Part shown: piece by piece, positions 1-7,820 of the stretch
Layout of the letters: every line of letters starts with the position of its first letter
How positions within the stretch are numbered: position 1 is the stretch's first letter
Assembly: GCF_029714325.1 (NCBI RefSeq)
Contig: NZ_CP121666.1
Coordinates: 7,347,001-7,411,000, forward strand
Origin: Bradyrhizobium sp. CB1717
GTDB taxonomy: Bacteria > Pseudomonadota > Alphaproteobacteria > Rhizobiales > Xanthobacteraceae
Length of the DNA: 64,000 nt
Reading direction: 5' to 3'
Position numbers and translations under genes: made by a program
Notes under the pieces: model-generated
Seen by the model: the letters and a program-made list of their open reading frames with translations, nothing else
Databases searched by the model: none
Told to the model about the DNA's origin: nothing

Positions 1-71
1 GCCGCGATGGCCGCAAGCGCGGCTATGCCGATCAGCACGTATCGCGGCAGGGCTGGACGGGGGCGTTGCAT
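1..71 (-). CDS. N-terminus of an unknown membrane or secreted protein (partial)
   Basis: The minus strand has an ATG at 71 with GGAG placed about six bases upstream. The protein begins MQRPRPALPRYVLIGIAALA and continues alanine-rich. A basic start followed by a hydrophobic stretch fits a membrane anchor or signal peptide. Only 23 codons lie in the window, so the family cannot be named. It points out of the window, away from the island material. Confidence 0.5.
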   Translation of the reverse strand, partial: MQRPRPALPRYVLIGIAALAAIA

Positions 72-338
72 CGGGGCTCCGGATCGGGGCGATATCGCTA
101 GGTAGCACAGGCAGGACCCGTGGCGCGGCTGCGAAACGAGCGAACAAGGGGGACCCCTCCGGGCCGACCGCTCCGCGGCCGTGCGCCTGATCGCCAGGCG
201 GAGCCATGCCGCATCGGCAAGCGGCCCTGCCGACCTAAATCGGCCGTGGACCCGTCCCGAAAATCGTTGCAAAAAGGCGCTCCGAGGCGCCGGCGGCCGG
301 TCCGCCAAGTCTCTGGAAAACGTCGACTTTTGGAAGAA

Positions 339-388
339 TGGTCGGAGTGGCAGGATTCGAACCTGCGACCCCTGCGTCCCGAACGCAG
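339..388 (-). pseudogene. 3' half of a tRNA-Pro (CGG)
   Basis: Read on the minus strand, this holds the anticodon arm with loop TTCGGGA (anticodon CGG), the variable region, the T arm GGTTCGAATCC and the acceptor end CTCCGACCA. The 5' half (acceptor, D arm) is absent; the sequence beyond 389 does not pair. A tRNA 3' half standing alone is the usual footprint of a tRNA-targeting integrase, so this is probably a relic attachment site of another island. Confidence 0.7.
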
Positions 389-538
389 TGAACATCTTCT
401 AAGTCATTGACTTTCTTGACACCGCAAGCCCGCCGATCGCGTTCTGTTCACGATCGTTTCGTCCAATTCGTTGCGAAATCATTGCGGCATTCCTCCAGGA
501 GAATGAGAGCTGACGACGAAATGAGATCAAAGCCATCG

Positions 539-728
539 CTAACAGTGCGCTGATCGGGGGCGCCACGACCGAGTTGGGCGTCGGCGCCGCCGATCGCTAC
601 CGGACGGCGGTGACGTCGGACGGAGGCGGACTGCGGCTCGATGGCACGAAGTATTACGAACTGGCACGCTATACGCCGATAACTTGATCGTAGCGGCTGA
701 CCAGAGCGACACGACAATACAGCAGCTA
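539..728 (+). pseudogene. Fragment of a DszC/SfnB-like acyl-CoA dehydrogenase-fold monooxygenase
   Basis: One frame gives ALIGGATTELGVGA and LRLDGTKYY; after a one-base shift near 659 the other frame continues TGTLYADNLIVAADQSD. Together these match the middle of flavin-dependent monooxygenases of the DszC/SfnB branch of the acyl-CoA dehydrogenase fold, where GTKYYCTGTLYAD is typical. Both ends are missing and there is a frameshift, so it is dead. Confidence 0.5.
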
Positions 729-1048
729 ACCACTGGCTTTTCGGCGGCTTCATGCTTTGCCAGGCGAGGCCGCTCGGACCCCCGTGGATGCGATTGCCGC
801 GGACATCGACCTCACCATCTGCGACGGGAGCAAAGGACGCGGTGAGCGGCCGTGCTCACCGTGTCTCGGCGACACTGCCGGCGCTCCTGCTGTAGGAAGG
901 CGAGATGCTCGCCTGGCCGATCTGCCTGTTCTGGTCCGCGGTGAGACTTAGCCTCGCACTTGTTCTAATTGGCATTGCAAGGATGCCAGCCACCCGATAA
1001 ACGATCCCCTGCAACCTCGCTGGCTGCTTTTCGGTGGTCGCCAGGACT
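729..1048. other. No gene seen between the monooxygenase fragment and the tRNA
   Basis: Only short open frames without recognisable motifs occur here. It looks like decayed coding sequence ahead of the tRNA insertion site. Confidence 0.4.
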
Positions 1049-1124
1049 GGGCCTGTAGCTCAATGGTTAGAGCCGGCCGCTCATAACGGTCTGGTTGCAG
1101 GTTCGAGTCCTGCCGGGCCCACCA
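1049..1124 (+). tRNA. tRNA with CAU anticodon (tRNA-Ile2 or tRNA-Met)
   Basis: A full cloverleaf of 76 nt including CCA can be folded. The acceptor stem GGGCCTG pairs with CGGGCCC, the D arm is GCTC/GAGC, the anticodon stem is GGCCG/CGGTC, and the loop CTCATAA gives anticodon CAU. The short D loop (AATGGTTA) resembles the lysidine-modified tRNA-Ile2 more than elongator tRNA-Met, but this is not settled. The gene is the integration target of the phage-like element that follows; its 3' part is rebuilt by the element's end. Confidence 0.9.
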
Positions 1125-2350
1125 ATATTTTCAAGGGCTTGGCCCGGCTTCTCCCGCTTCGCCTTCTCGTGGACCAACGAAACAACCAACCCTACGTTCT
1201 TGCTCGGTGCCGAATGTGTTCCAATCGCGTTCGCGGCGACTCGCAGATGGTCAGGATGGTGATGGCCGTAGGTTTCCCGAAGCGTCTTTTCGCTCATACC
1301 TAGGAAACCCGCCGCTTCCCACATGGGCGCGGCTCGCTGCATCAGCCACGTTGCAGCGGTATGACGCAGCGTATGCGGCGTCACGTTGCCGATAGAGACG
1401 TCAAGCTCAGCCAGTCGAACGGCTGAAGCGAATCCCGTCTTTACCGAAGCGACGGGCTGACCGTTCCACTCCACGAAATGACTCTTAGAGATTCCCAGCC
1501 GCGACCACCGCCGCAAATGGGTCAAGAGTCGCTTCGGTAGTGGGACCGGTGTTTGACGCTTCGTGGTCGCGCGTTTGCCGATGGCCAGCCGATAGAAGAT
1601 GCCGCTATCCAAGTCGACGAAAGACTTCCCCGGCGCGCGGAATGGCGAGGCACTGGCAATGGCTCCGGCACGGGTCCCCGTGTAAAGACCAAGAAGGATA
1701 AACCGCGCCACATGGCGTAGCGGCCTCTTGTCTGTTTCAATCTTCTGGCCCTTGAGCTTGCCAACGTGGACCGTCTGCGTCTCGCGATATCGCCAGCACG
1801 TCCACAGCAGCTTTGCCGCCTCCTGACGCGTCAGCCAACGTTCACGCGGCAAGCCCTTCTCAGGCAGCACGACACGGACAACGCCGCGATGAAAGCCCTC
1901 CTTGGCGTGATGATTGATCGCGGCTCGAAGGTCTTCTAGATCGCGCCGGGCTCCGCCGTTGCTGCCGCGGGACTTGGTGTAGGCTCGGCAGTTCGCACCA
2001 TTCACCTCGGCAAGCATCTTGCCGCCCCACCATTTGTTGAGGCGCGCTATCCGTTCGTCAAATTTGGCTTTGTTCGCCTGCTTATCGCGCCGGTCTTCGT
2101 AAAAGATCGACAGCACGTCCGCGACATCGATTTCTTCGATGTCCTTCAGCCGACTGACCGGCGCATACTTCTCCGCGAGATATGAGGCTAAGCGCTTTTG
2201 CGCTTGTCTATCTTCGCCTGCAAAGCATCCCGTGGCGATATGCTCGCGACCGTCGACAATAAGCCACGTTCCTCGCGCGACAACCTTGCCGGCCTTGTCG
2301 CGCCTCTCTTTGCGATACCATAAGCGCGGCCCTCGACTTCTACGCGGCAT
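1067..2350 (-). CDS. int: Tyrosine-type site-specific integrase
   Basis: The 427-residue protein has the catalytic layout of phage integrases: Arg227 in LYTGTRAG, the HTLRH box at residues 326-330, and the likely nucleophile Tyr361 in ETYGHHHPDH. The basic N-terminus (MPRRSRGPRLWYRKERRDK) fits arm-site binding, followed by a core-binding domain. It should catalyse insertion into and excision from the adjacent tRNA, and its last codons run into the tRNA itself, which fixes the attachment site. The start overlaps the end of the directionality factor gene. It looks intact. A decayed paralogue lies at 29.7-30.9 kb. Confidence 0.92.
   Translation of the reverse strand: MPRRSRGPRLWYRKERRDKAGKVVARGTWLIVDGREHIATGCFAGEDRQAQKRLASYLAEKYAPVSRLKDIEEIDVADVLSIFYEDRRDKQANKAKFDERIARLNKWWGGKMLAEVNGANCRAYTKSRGSNGGARRDLEDLRAAINHHAKEGFHRGVVRVVLPEKGLPRERWLTRQEAAKLLWTCWRYRETQTVHVGKLKGQKIETDKRPLRHVARFILLGLYTGTRAGAIASASPFRAPGKSFVDLDSGIFYRLAIGKRATTKRQTPVPLPKRLLTHLRRWSRLGISKSHFVEWNGQPVASVKTGFASAVRLAELDVSIGNVTPHTLRHTAATWLMQRAAPMWEAAGFLGMSEKTLRETYGHHHPDHLRVAANAIGTHSAPSKNVGLVVSLVHEKAKREKPGQALENIGGPGRTRTCNQTVMSGRL
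1077..1126 (+). repeat. Left attachment repeat of the phage-like element
   Basis: Fifty bases here, from the anticodon stem to two bases past CCA, recur exactly at 19133-19182. The pair brackets the integrase and phage genes, as expected for attL/attR of a tRNA-targeting tyrosine integrase. Confidence 0.9.
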
Positions 2351-2559
2351 AACTTCCTCATTTCCTCAACGGCGCGCGGCGTGGTGAAGTCTTTGTTTGC
2401 GACCCGCTCAATCATCAAGCGCCCCGCCCTTGCCTCGCGACGAAGGCCGCTTACGGTCATGCCACCGAACGGGAAGCAATGTTTCACAGCATCAACTAAT
2501 CGCATTGGAGTGTCCGGGCGAACATTGTCGTTAGCGGACTCCGGCAACTGTCCCATCAA
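2188..2559 (-). CDS. Excisionase-like recombination directionality factor
   Basis: This 123-residue protein has a compact N-terminal core (LVDAVKHCFPFGGMTVSGLR, then IERVANKDFTT and VEEMRKLCRV) that looks like a winged-helix excisionase fold. It sits directly before the integrase and overlaps it by 163 bp in another frame; the same arrangement recurs at 30.7-31.0 kb. Two other paralogues share the FPxGGxTVxGLR and ANKxFTT motifs. The role is inferred from position and size: it would steer the integrase toward excision. The C-terminal third is basic and less conserved. Confidence 0.6.
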   Translation of the reverse strand: MMGQLPESANDNVRPDTPMRLVDAVKHCFPFGGMTVSGLRREARAGRLMIERVANKDFTTPRAVEEMRKLCRVEVEGRAYGIAKRGATRPARLSREERGLLSTVASISPRDALQAKIDKRKSA

Positions 2560-2609
2560 AAATCCATCAAAACGTTGATGGGACTAGTATCCACACTCGC
2601 GCCGGAATC

Positions 2610-2626
2610 TCCACTGTTTCTAGAAA
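2610..2626 (+). repeat. 17-bp repeat with TTTCTAGAAA palindrome, copy 1
   Basis: TCCACTGTTTCTAGAAA here recurs exactly at 18669-18685, near the other end of the element and in the same orientation. It contains the 10-bp palindrome TTTCTAGAAA. It could be a repressor operator or a recombinase arm site. Confidence 0.45.
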
Positions 2627-2645
2627 TACTTCGAAACCGAACAGC

Positions 2646-2930
2646 CTACGCGGCTCTTAGTCGGAACAACTCGCTCTTGAACGAGTCCAAGAAAATTGGT
2701 TGGTCGTTCGGGTCGAGTAAGATTTCGTCGATTGCATCTTGCTCTTCCGGACGGATTTGCTCGCCGTTTGCTCGCGCATCGACAATCGCTCCACAAAGTT
2801 GAGCTTCCAGCGCCGACGCGACTTCGAAATGTCCCCATGCCACGCTGTCCGGCACGGCGATGTCATTAATGATGTTGTTCGCCGCCTTGAGAGCGGCAAT
2901 CAGATTCATGATGCTTTGCTGGTTCGGCAC
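2646..2930 (-). CDS. Unknown small acidic phage-element protein
   Basis: The 94-residue protein is mostly predicted helical and acidic (for example GEQIRPEEQDAIDEILLDPN). It ends 86 bp from the start of the excisionase-like gene and shares a divergent regulatory region with the XRE regulator at 3035. No domain was recognised. Its place among early genes suggests a regulatory or excision role, but that is only position-based. A shorter start at the internal Met8 is possible. Confidence 0.5.
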   Translation of the reverse strand: MPNQQSIMNLIAALKAANNIINDIAVPDSVAWGHFEVASALEAQLCGAIVDARANGEQIRPEEQDAIDEILLDPNDQPIFLDSFKSELFRLRAA

Positions 2931-2943
2931 GGCAAATTCTCCA

Positions 2944-2997
2944 TCAACGCTTTTCGTGTACCGTCAACGTAAAGCGCGACTCAACGATTTGTCAACG
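2944..2997. promoter_or_regulatory. Cluster of four TCAACG repeats in a divergent promoter region
   Basis: TCAACG occurs at 2944, 2964, 2981 and 2992 on the same strand, between the divergent genes at 2930 (minus) and 3035 (plus). Repeated short sites between divergent early genes next to an XRE regulator are a likely operator array. Confidence 0.45.
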
Positions 2998-3034
2998 GAA
3001 AACGTTTATGATACGCGGTAATCGTGGAGAGGAG

Positions 3035-3280
3035 ATGAGACCGGTGATTACGCCCGCACAATCTAGAGCCGCACGCGGTCTTGTCGACTGGTCGCAGTCG
3101 GAGTTAGGCGCCCAATCCAATCTGAGCGAAAGCACGGTGCGAGATTTTGAGAAGGGCCGCCGAATTCCTGGCCCCAACAACCTTGCTGCCATGCGTGCTG
3201 CGCTGGAGGGCGCAGGCGTGCTCTTTATTGAGGAGAACGGCGAAGGAGCCGGTGTGCGGCTGAAGAAGGCGAAGCGCTAG
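3035..3280 (+). CDS. XRE-family helix-turn-helix regulator
   Basis: The 81-residue protein has one Cro/CI-type helix-turn-helix: SRAARGLVDWSQSELGAQS, then LSESTVRDFEKGRRIPGP. That spans nearly the whole protein, so there is no separate dimerisation domain. The start at 3035 was preferred over the upstream ATG at 3008 because GGAGAGGAG precedes it. It probably binds the TCAACG array just upstream. Its end overlaps by four bases the end of the convergent AlpA-like gene. Confidence 0.75.
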   Translation: MRPVITPAQSRAARGLVDWSQSELGAQSNLSESTVRDFEKGRRIPGPNNLAAMRAALEGAGVLFIEENGEGAGVRLKKAKR

Positions 3281-3921
3281 TCTTCAAACTGGCTGACCGC
3301 CTGAAAGCCAGCTTCTGTAATCCGAAAAGTAGGTTTCCCTTCGGAGTTGTCTTCCCCTATCTCGGCGTAACCGCGCAACACCAATCGCTCTGAAAAAGAG
3401 ACGCGGCTTTTCTTTCCGATTGGGCTGACGGTTATGAACTCGCCTCGATGCAACGCCAGTTCGCATAGAGCAATTCGCTCTGTTGGCGCCATCGGCCGGC
3501 GCAGCATTTCTTCCGTCCGCTGTCGCTTACATTCCTCCCACCACGTTGCCGCTTCTTCATCAGTGAGCCACGTTGATGGGTCTGTCGGCGAAATTCCAAA
3601 ATCCGGCAGATAGCTGCGCTCCTCCATAGTGAGGCGCTTGTTGGCCGACGGTCCGAGACTTTTTGCCCGTGCGGCCGAAGAATTGTAGTCCGTTTCCTCC
3701 GCTGCGTTGAAATGCTCGCCAAATATCTCGTCTAGATGGCGATCCACGCTGAGCTTGTCCCAGCGGTTGGCTCCGCCGATCTTGGCGGGCTTTGGCATGG
3801 TCCCGGCCTTCACCATCCGGTCAAATTCGTTGGGCGCCGTGCCGATGTACGAAGCGGCCCGGAGCCGTGACAGTCCACGCGGCCAATGCGGGGTGGTGTG
3901 CCAGTGAGGACCGTTTGACAT
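3277..3921 (-). CDS. AlpA-like DNA-binding phage regulator with extra C-terminal domain
   Basis: The N-terminal 60 residues resemble AlpA/MerR-type winged-helix proteins: LSRLRAASYIGTAPNEFDRM, then KAGTMPKPAKIGGANRWDK. A C-terminal part (about 150-214) with FSERLVLRGYAEIGE and FRITEAGFQAV looks like a second winged helix. The total of 214 residues is about three times a simple AlpA. A conserved 24-bp site lies 47 bp upstream of its start. A frameshifted relative is at 20059-20244. It likely controls element genes; the target is unknown. Confidence 0.6.
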   Translation of the reverse strand: MSNGPHWHTTPHWPRGLSRLRAASYIGTAPNEFDRMVKAGTMPKPAKIGGANRWDKLSVDRHLDEIFGEHFNAAEETDYNSSAARAKSLGPSANKRLTMEERSYLPDFGISPTDPSTWLTDEEAATWWEECKRQRTEEMLRRPMAPTERIALCELALHRGEFITVSPIGKKSRVSFSERLVLRGYAEIGEDNSEGKPTFRITEAGFQAVSQFED

Positions 3922-3967
3922 GGCCGCCGTTTAGACGCGCCAGATTCGAACGTCAAGATAGATTCGG

Positions 3968-3991
3968 TTGTACCGAAATTAGCTACACTGA
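3968..3991. promoter_or_regulatory. Shared 24-bp site upstream of the AlpA-like gene, element 1 copy
   Basis: TTGTACCGAAATT followed by AGCTACACTGA is repeated with one mismatch at 20662-20685 in the second element, at the matching place between the AlpA-like gene and the cargo genes. Read toward the AlpA-like gene it offers a TACAA box. It is probably a promoter or operator conserved between the two elements. Confidence 0.45.
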
Positions 3992-4027
3992 AGCGGTTAT
4001 GAGCGGCTTTCGCGCCTGATAGGCACG

Positions 4028-4807
4028 CTACCGCTTCGTCCGTGAACGGGCCGCTCGTGGTGCCCGCCAACTTCCCGGGTGGAGGACCATTATTGCACCT
4101 AGTTTAGCGGCACGCTCTTTTGCTCGCTCCTGCGATTCAGGGTCGTCATCAATCAAATCAGACTTTGCAAATGACCGAAGAACATTATCAATCTCAACCG
4201 CCATGCTCTCGGCGACTGTTTGCGCACGCGCAATAGAGCGGTTGATGCTCCCTTTTAGATGCTGGGGCAACCTGTCGAGGTGCGCACCACGCAAAGCCAT
4301 AATTCCCTTGGCTACAGCATCTTCACACTCAAGCAGGCGCTTACGCAATTCGCGCAAGCGACGGAGTGCCATTCGGTTCAGATCTAAGGCTTCGATTGTA
4401 TATTCGCCAATTTTAGACTTAGAGTTTACCCGAAGCCCTGAAAGGTCGAAGTGGTCGGAGTGCTCGTCCGTATCCGGGCGGAAAAACCGATAACCGTCCT
4501 CTCTGGCTGAGGCGGGCGGAGACCGGTCGCCTTTTCTGAGATTGCACTCATCACAACAATACATCAGGTTGCCGTAGTGGTGCACTAAATCAGGCCGCGC
4601 GTTTCTCGGTTCATAGTGATCGATCGCAAACCGAATTGCCTGCGCTTCCGCTTCGGACATCGTGCAGTAGGCACAGGAATGAAAGAAATCGCGCCTAAGG
4701 AACGGACGATACTCAGAATAATCGCTCAGAGCCGGCACAACAGATCGAACAACCAGCGTACTAATGCTGGTCGACGCAAGCTGCTGCCCCTTGCTGGAAT
4801 CGCTCAT
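4028..4807 (-). CDS. HNH endonuclease, last gene of a three-gene cargo operon
   Basis: The 259-residue protein has an HNH nuclease core: CAYC (45-48), the catalytic-type DHYEP (63-67), Asn80 in YGNL, and CCDECN (84-89) completing the zinc site. A following arginine-rich helical tail (LNRMALRRLRELRKRL) and a basic C-terminus could bind nucleic acid. The layout resembles HNH subunits of anti-phage systems such as Septu PtuB, but no ATPase partner is present. Its ATG overlaps the stop of the upstream gene (ATGA), so the two are translationally coupled. A DNA-targeting defence or exclusion role is inferred, not shown. Confidence 0.75.
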   Translation of the reverse strand: MSDSSKGQQLASTSISTLVVRSVVPALSDYSEYRPFLRRDFFHSCAYCTMSEAEAQAIRFAIDHYEPRNARPDLVHHYGNLMYCCDECNLRKGDRSPPASAREDGYRFFRPDTDEHSDHFDLSGLRVNSKSKIGEYTIEALDLNRMALRRLRELRKRLLECEDAVAKGIMALRGAHLDRLPQHLKGSINRSIARAQTVAESMAVEIDNVLRSFAKSDLIDDDPESQERAKERAAKLGAIMVLHPGSWRAPRAARSRTKR

Positions 4808-5238
4808 TTCTTCTTTTGAAGATTATCCAGTTGATCAATCAGCGACTTCAAATCGCTCGATAGCTGCTCATAGCCCGATACAGAATGTTCTAAAACATCC
4901 ATTGCCCATCCATGGTTTGCATCCTCAATTCTATCGAGAGACCACCGGACATATTCAAGGCGGTTAGATTCCTTACGCGTGATCGTCTCTGCAAATTTCT
5001 TGTCAAGCAGCAGCTGCCTCTCCAACAAGAGCGACTGGTGCTCTTCGTCGGAGACGCTAGACGCATTTATGCGACCTGCCCTACGTGCTGCCGCTGCATA
5101 GACTTCACCATACCCGTCGAATGACGGGATTCTGACATCATCAATTGCGAGACTCGGCGTCGAAGTCGTCGTTCGAGTGCTCGACGCTGGTTCTGACTCA
5201 GAAAAATCAAGTGCGAGCTGCGTCGTCGATTTCGCCAT
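4804..5238 (-). CDS. Unknown middle gene of the HNH cargo operon
   Basis: A 144-residue protein with a Ser/Thr-rich N-terminal tail (about 1-35) and a charged, mostly helical remainder ending DLKSLIDQLDNLQKKK, probably a short coiled coil. The start at 5238 was chosen because AAGGA lies about ten bases upstream; an upstream start at 5268 is possible. It begins inside the end of the upstream gene and its stop overlaps the HNH start, so all three genes form one coupled unit. No family was recognised; it may be an adaptor between the other two. Confidence 0.6.
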   Translation of the reverse strand: MAKSTTQLALDFSESEPASSTRTTTSTPSLAIDDVRIPSFDGYGEVYAAAARRAGRINASSVSDEEHQSLLLERQLLLDKKFAETITRKESNRLEYVRWSLDRIEDANHGWAMDVLEHSVSGYEQLSSDLKSLIDQLDNLQKKK

Positions 5239-5968
5239 CGAAGCGATTTCCTTCCGCGAGTTCCTCAAAATACTTCAACGCGGCTCTTTCCGTGCCTTCA
5301 GCGGCGTCCTTTAGCGCTGCTTGAGATATGGGTTGGCCGTTCGTGAACGTCCGCTGATAATCAAACCCTATAGTCATGAGTTCGTTGGGGTCCTCACTCC
5401 TTGCCAGCGTATGAATACAACGATCGTAGTAGCTGCTCGTTTTGGTAAGGCTGGCGCAGGTTCGAATTCCAAACGAGTCAGATAGTCCACCCCACGGCTT
5501 ACCAAAGTGCGCAATGAGCTTCTTTATACCGGGTGGCAGTTCATCTTCATCGACCGGTGTCGTGGTCACCACTCCATACCGCGTGAAGCTTCTGCCTTTT
5601 GGTCCGGGCAGAGCAACTGCCATTTCGATCAATCGGTCAGATACAGCTGGTAGAAGCTCTGTGAATGGCAATGGCTTTGACAGCATTTCCATGGTTGGCG
5701 CACCGCCGCTTACTGCCTTGGGTCGCATGCGGTGATTGAAGGCAACTGACGCCTTTGATGGTTCAACGGCGTACTTGAAGCCTTCGTGGGTATTGATGGT
5801 GACCGCAAAAACTTCCAGTTTCTCTATTTCAAAAGTTGGTTTGTTGTTTAAGACCAGCTTATCGAGAATGGGCGTCATCGAACTCAACAGTTCGTCGGTC
5901 GACGCGAAATGAAAATCGAACGTCAGACCGACTGTTGGCACCGACGCCAATTTGTCGCACCAACTCAT
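5207..5968 (-). CDS. Unknown first gene of the HNH cargo operon
   Basis: This 253-residue protein has an alternating beta-strand pattern and no membrane segments. Phrases such as LPFTELLPAVSDRLIEMAVA and RSFTRYGVVTTTPV recall the sporadically distributed TIGR04255 proteins of accessory operons, but the match is too weak to assert. It is the promoter-proximal gene, with TTGACA and TAACGT boxes 50-80 bp upstream, and overlaps the next gene by 32 bp. It sits between the tape-measure gene and the AlpA-like regulator, a slot holding different cargo in the neighbouring element. It may be the sensor of the putative HNH system. Confidence 0.6.
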   Translation of the reverse strand: MSWCDKLASVPTVGLTFDFHFASTDELLSSMTPILDKLVLNNKPTFEIEKLEVFAVTINTHEGFKYAVEPSKASVAFNHRMRPKAVSGGAPTMEMLSKPLPFTELLPAVSDRLIEMAVALPGPKGRSFTRYGVVTTTPVDEDELPPGIKKLIAHFGKPWGGLSDSFGIRTCASLTKTSSYYDRCIHTLARSEDPNELMTIGFDYQRTFTNGQPISQAALKDAAEGTERAALKYFEELAEGNRFDGEIDDAART

Positions 5969-6021
5969 CAGGTAGCCCCCTAGCCGACTGCAGCAGCGTA
6001 ATCCGCGAGCGCAAGCCTAGA

Positions 6022-6049
6022 ACGTTACGCGAACATTGGAAAATGTCAA
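6022..6049 (-). promoter_or_regulatory. Sigma70-type promoter for the HNH cargo operon
   Basis: On the minus strand TTGACA (6049-6044) is followed after 16 bp by TAACGT (6027-6022). It lies 54 bp upstream of the first cargo gene and downstream of the tape-measure stop, so the cargo can be expressed apart from the phage late genes. Confidence 0.5.
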
Positions 6050-6054
6050 CCGAT

Positions 6055-6097
6055 GGCCGGGAGGCGTTCCCCAGCTTTGGGAAGCGCCTCCCCGGCC
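6055..6097 (-). terminator. Long GC-rich hairpin after the tape-measure gene
   Basis: Arms GGCCGGGAGGCG and GCGCCTCCCCGGCC nearly pair over 12 bp with an inner TTCCC/GGGAA stem. It starts 11 bp beyond the tape-measure stop. There is no clear T tract, so termination is likely but not certain. Confidence 0.5.
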
Positions 6098-7820
6098 GCC
6101 TTGGTGTCTACAAGTGCCTCGTCCGCTGCGCGTCACGGACGATCTTGACCACGCTTGTCGGCAACGTCTGTTTCAAGTCCGCAATCTGCGCCTGAACCCG
6201 CGCAAGTCCGGCTTCATCGGCGCCGCGTGCGTCAATGGTAATCGGCACCGAAACGTGGGTTGAGCCGGTGTCCGGCATCACGCCGTTTGGCAGAATCTTC
6301 GCGCCCTTCTCAATGTATTTGAGTTCGGGGCCTTTCTCGCCAACGATAGACCAGCCGCCCGGTGCGCTGTCCGTGCCGTCAGCGAACATTGGGAACGACA
6401 GGCCGCCAGTTCCGGCGCCAAGGCCGCTGGACATAACCGGTGTACTGCCGGAGCCTCCGCCAAACAACCCAGCCAGACTGAATCCGCCAGACGAACCGCC
6501 GCCAAACGCCTTCGACCAAAGACCGTCGACAGCCATTTGCATAAGCTTGTCGCTGATCTTGTTCAGCGCGTTAGCCCCGGCATCCCTGAACGACTGCCAG
6601 AAGCTTTCGCCCTGCCGTCGTGCGTTCATCATGTCGGACAGGAATCCCTTCGTCCAATCGCGCGACGTGTCGCTGATATCCTTCAGCGCCGCATTCATGC
6701 GCAGCGCTGCAGCTTCAGAACTGTTCAACGCCTGCGTCACGTCCGGATAGATCGAACGCAACTGATTAGCGATTTGAACATCTTGCGGAGTCAGGAACGC
6801 TGTCTGACGACCGAAGTTGATATCAGATGCAACCTTTGCCTTGTTGAAGGCTTGCGTTGCCGCCTCTACCCGCTCCCGAAGATTGTAGAACTCTTCAGCG
6901 TAGTCTTCGGTATTTTTGATACCGGCCTTCTCAGCCGCCGCGTACAGCTCAGCTTCAGCCTTCAGGCCAGCTTGGGCCGCTGCAGTCTCGCCCACGGCGC
7001 CGGCTTCGGCGTTCAGGGCGGCAATGCGGCGGCTGTAGTTCTCTTCGGCCCGGTCGACGGCGTCCCGGCTGTTTAGGTCCGGCAATTGGGTTGTGCCGGC
7101 CTCAGGCGTAACGCGAAGGCGTGCCGATTGCTTGTCGTACAGCGCCGCTAGCTTGTCTAGCATCCGGTCGATTTCGCTGACCGAAGCGCCGTCCGGCAAT
7201 CCAACGAGGCGTTCCAGAATCGAGATATTTTCTCCGCCCGGGCCGATGCTTGCATCAGACCCAACTTGAGCGACCATCTCACGAATTCGGTAGACCGTAT
7301 TGAGTTGGTCGTTTAACTGCTGGGAGTTCATATCCTCTGGCGCCGTGAACAAACGACTGACGCCGCTTGTGATGGTACCGACGCCATTCAGCGCGCTAGT
7401 GGCATACCCTGCAAGCTGACTCATCAGCGGCATGAGGTTTGACAAGGACGCCTTGAACTGCAAGTCCCAAGCAGCCGTAGCGGTATGCCATTCGGAGTTG
7501 AACTCCTTCGCCTTCTTGATGGTTGAGTCATCAATGACGATTCCCAAATCCGCTGCGGCCCTTTTCTGCGCTTCGAACTGGTCGACGCCTTCCCGCAAGA
7601 AGGGAAGCCAGGACTTCGACACACCAACAATTTCGACGATACGTTGCTGCACTGCCGGGGATGCGTTCTGCATCATCGACATGATGTCGGTCAGCGCCTT
7701 ACCGGTCGTGATGATATCGCCGTTCGCGTCCTTGATCTTCAGTCCGTTGGCTTCGAAAAGCTTTCCGAATTCGGTAGCTTGTTGCGATGCCTTGGCCAGA
7801 TCACTCGCAATCCTGTCTAA

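Noticed and set aside
1049..1124. An additional protein-coding gene over the tRNA (89 codons from 1034)
   Set aside because: It is a translation of the tRNA itself and the antisense of the integrase end.
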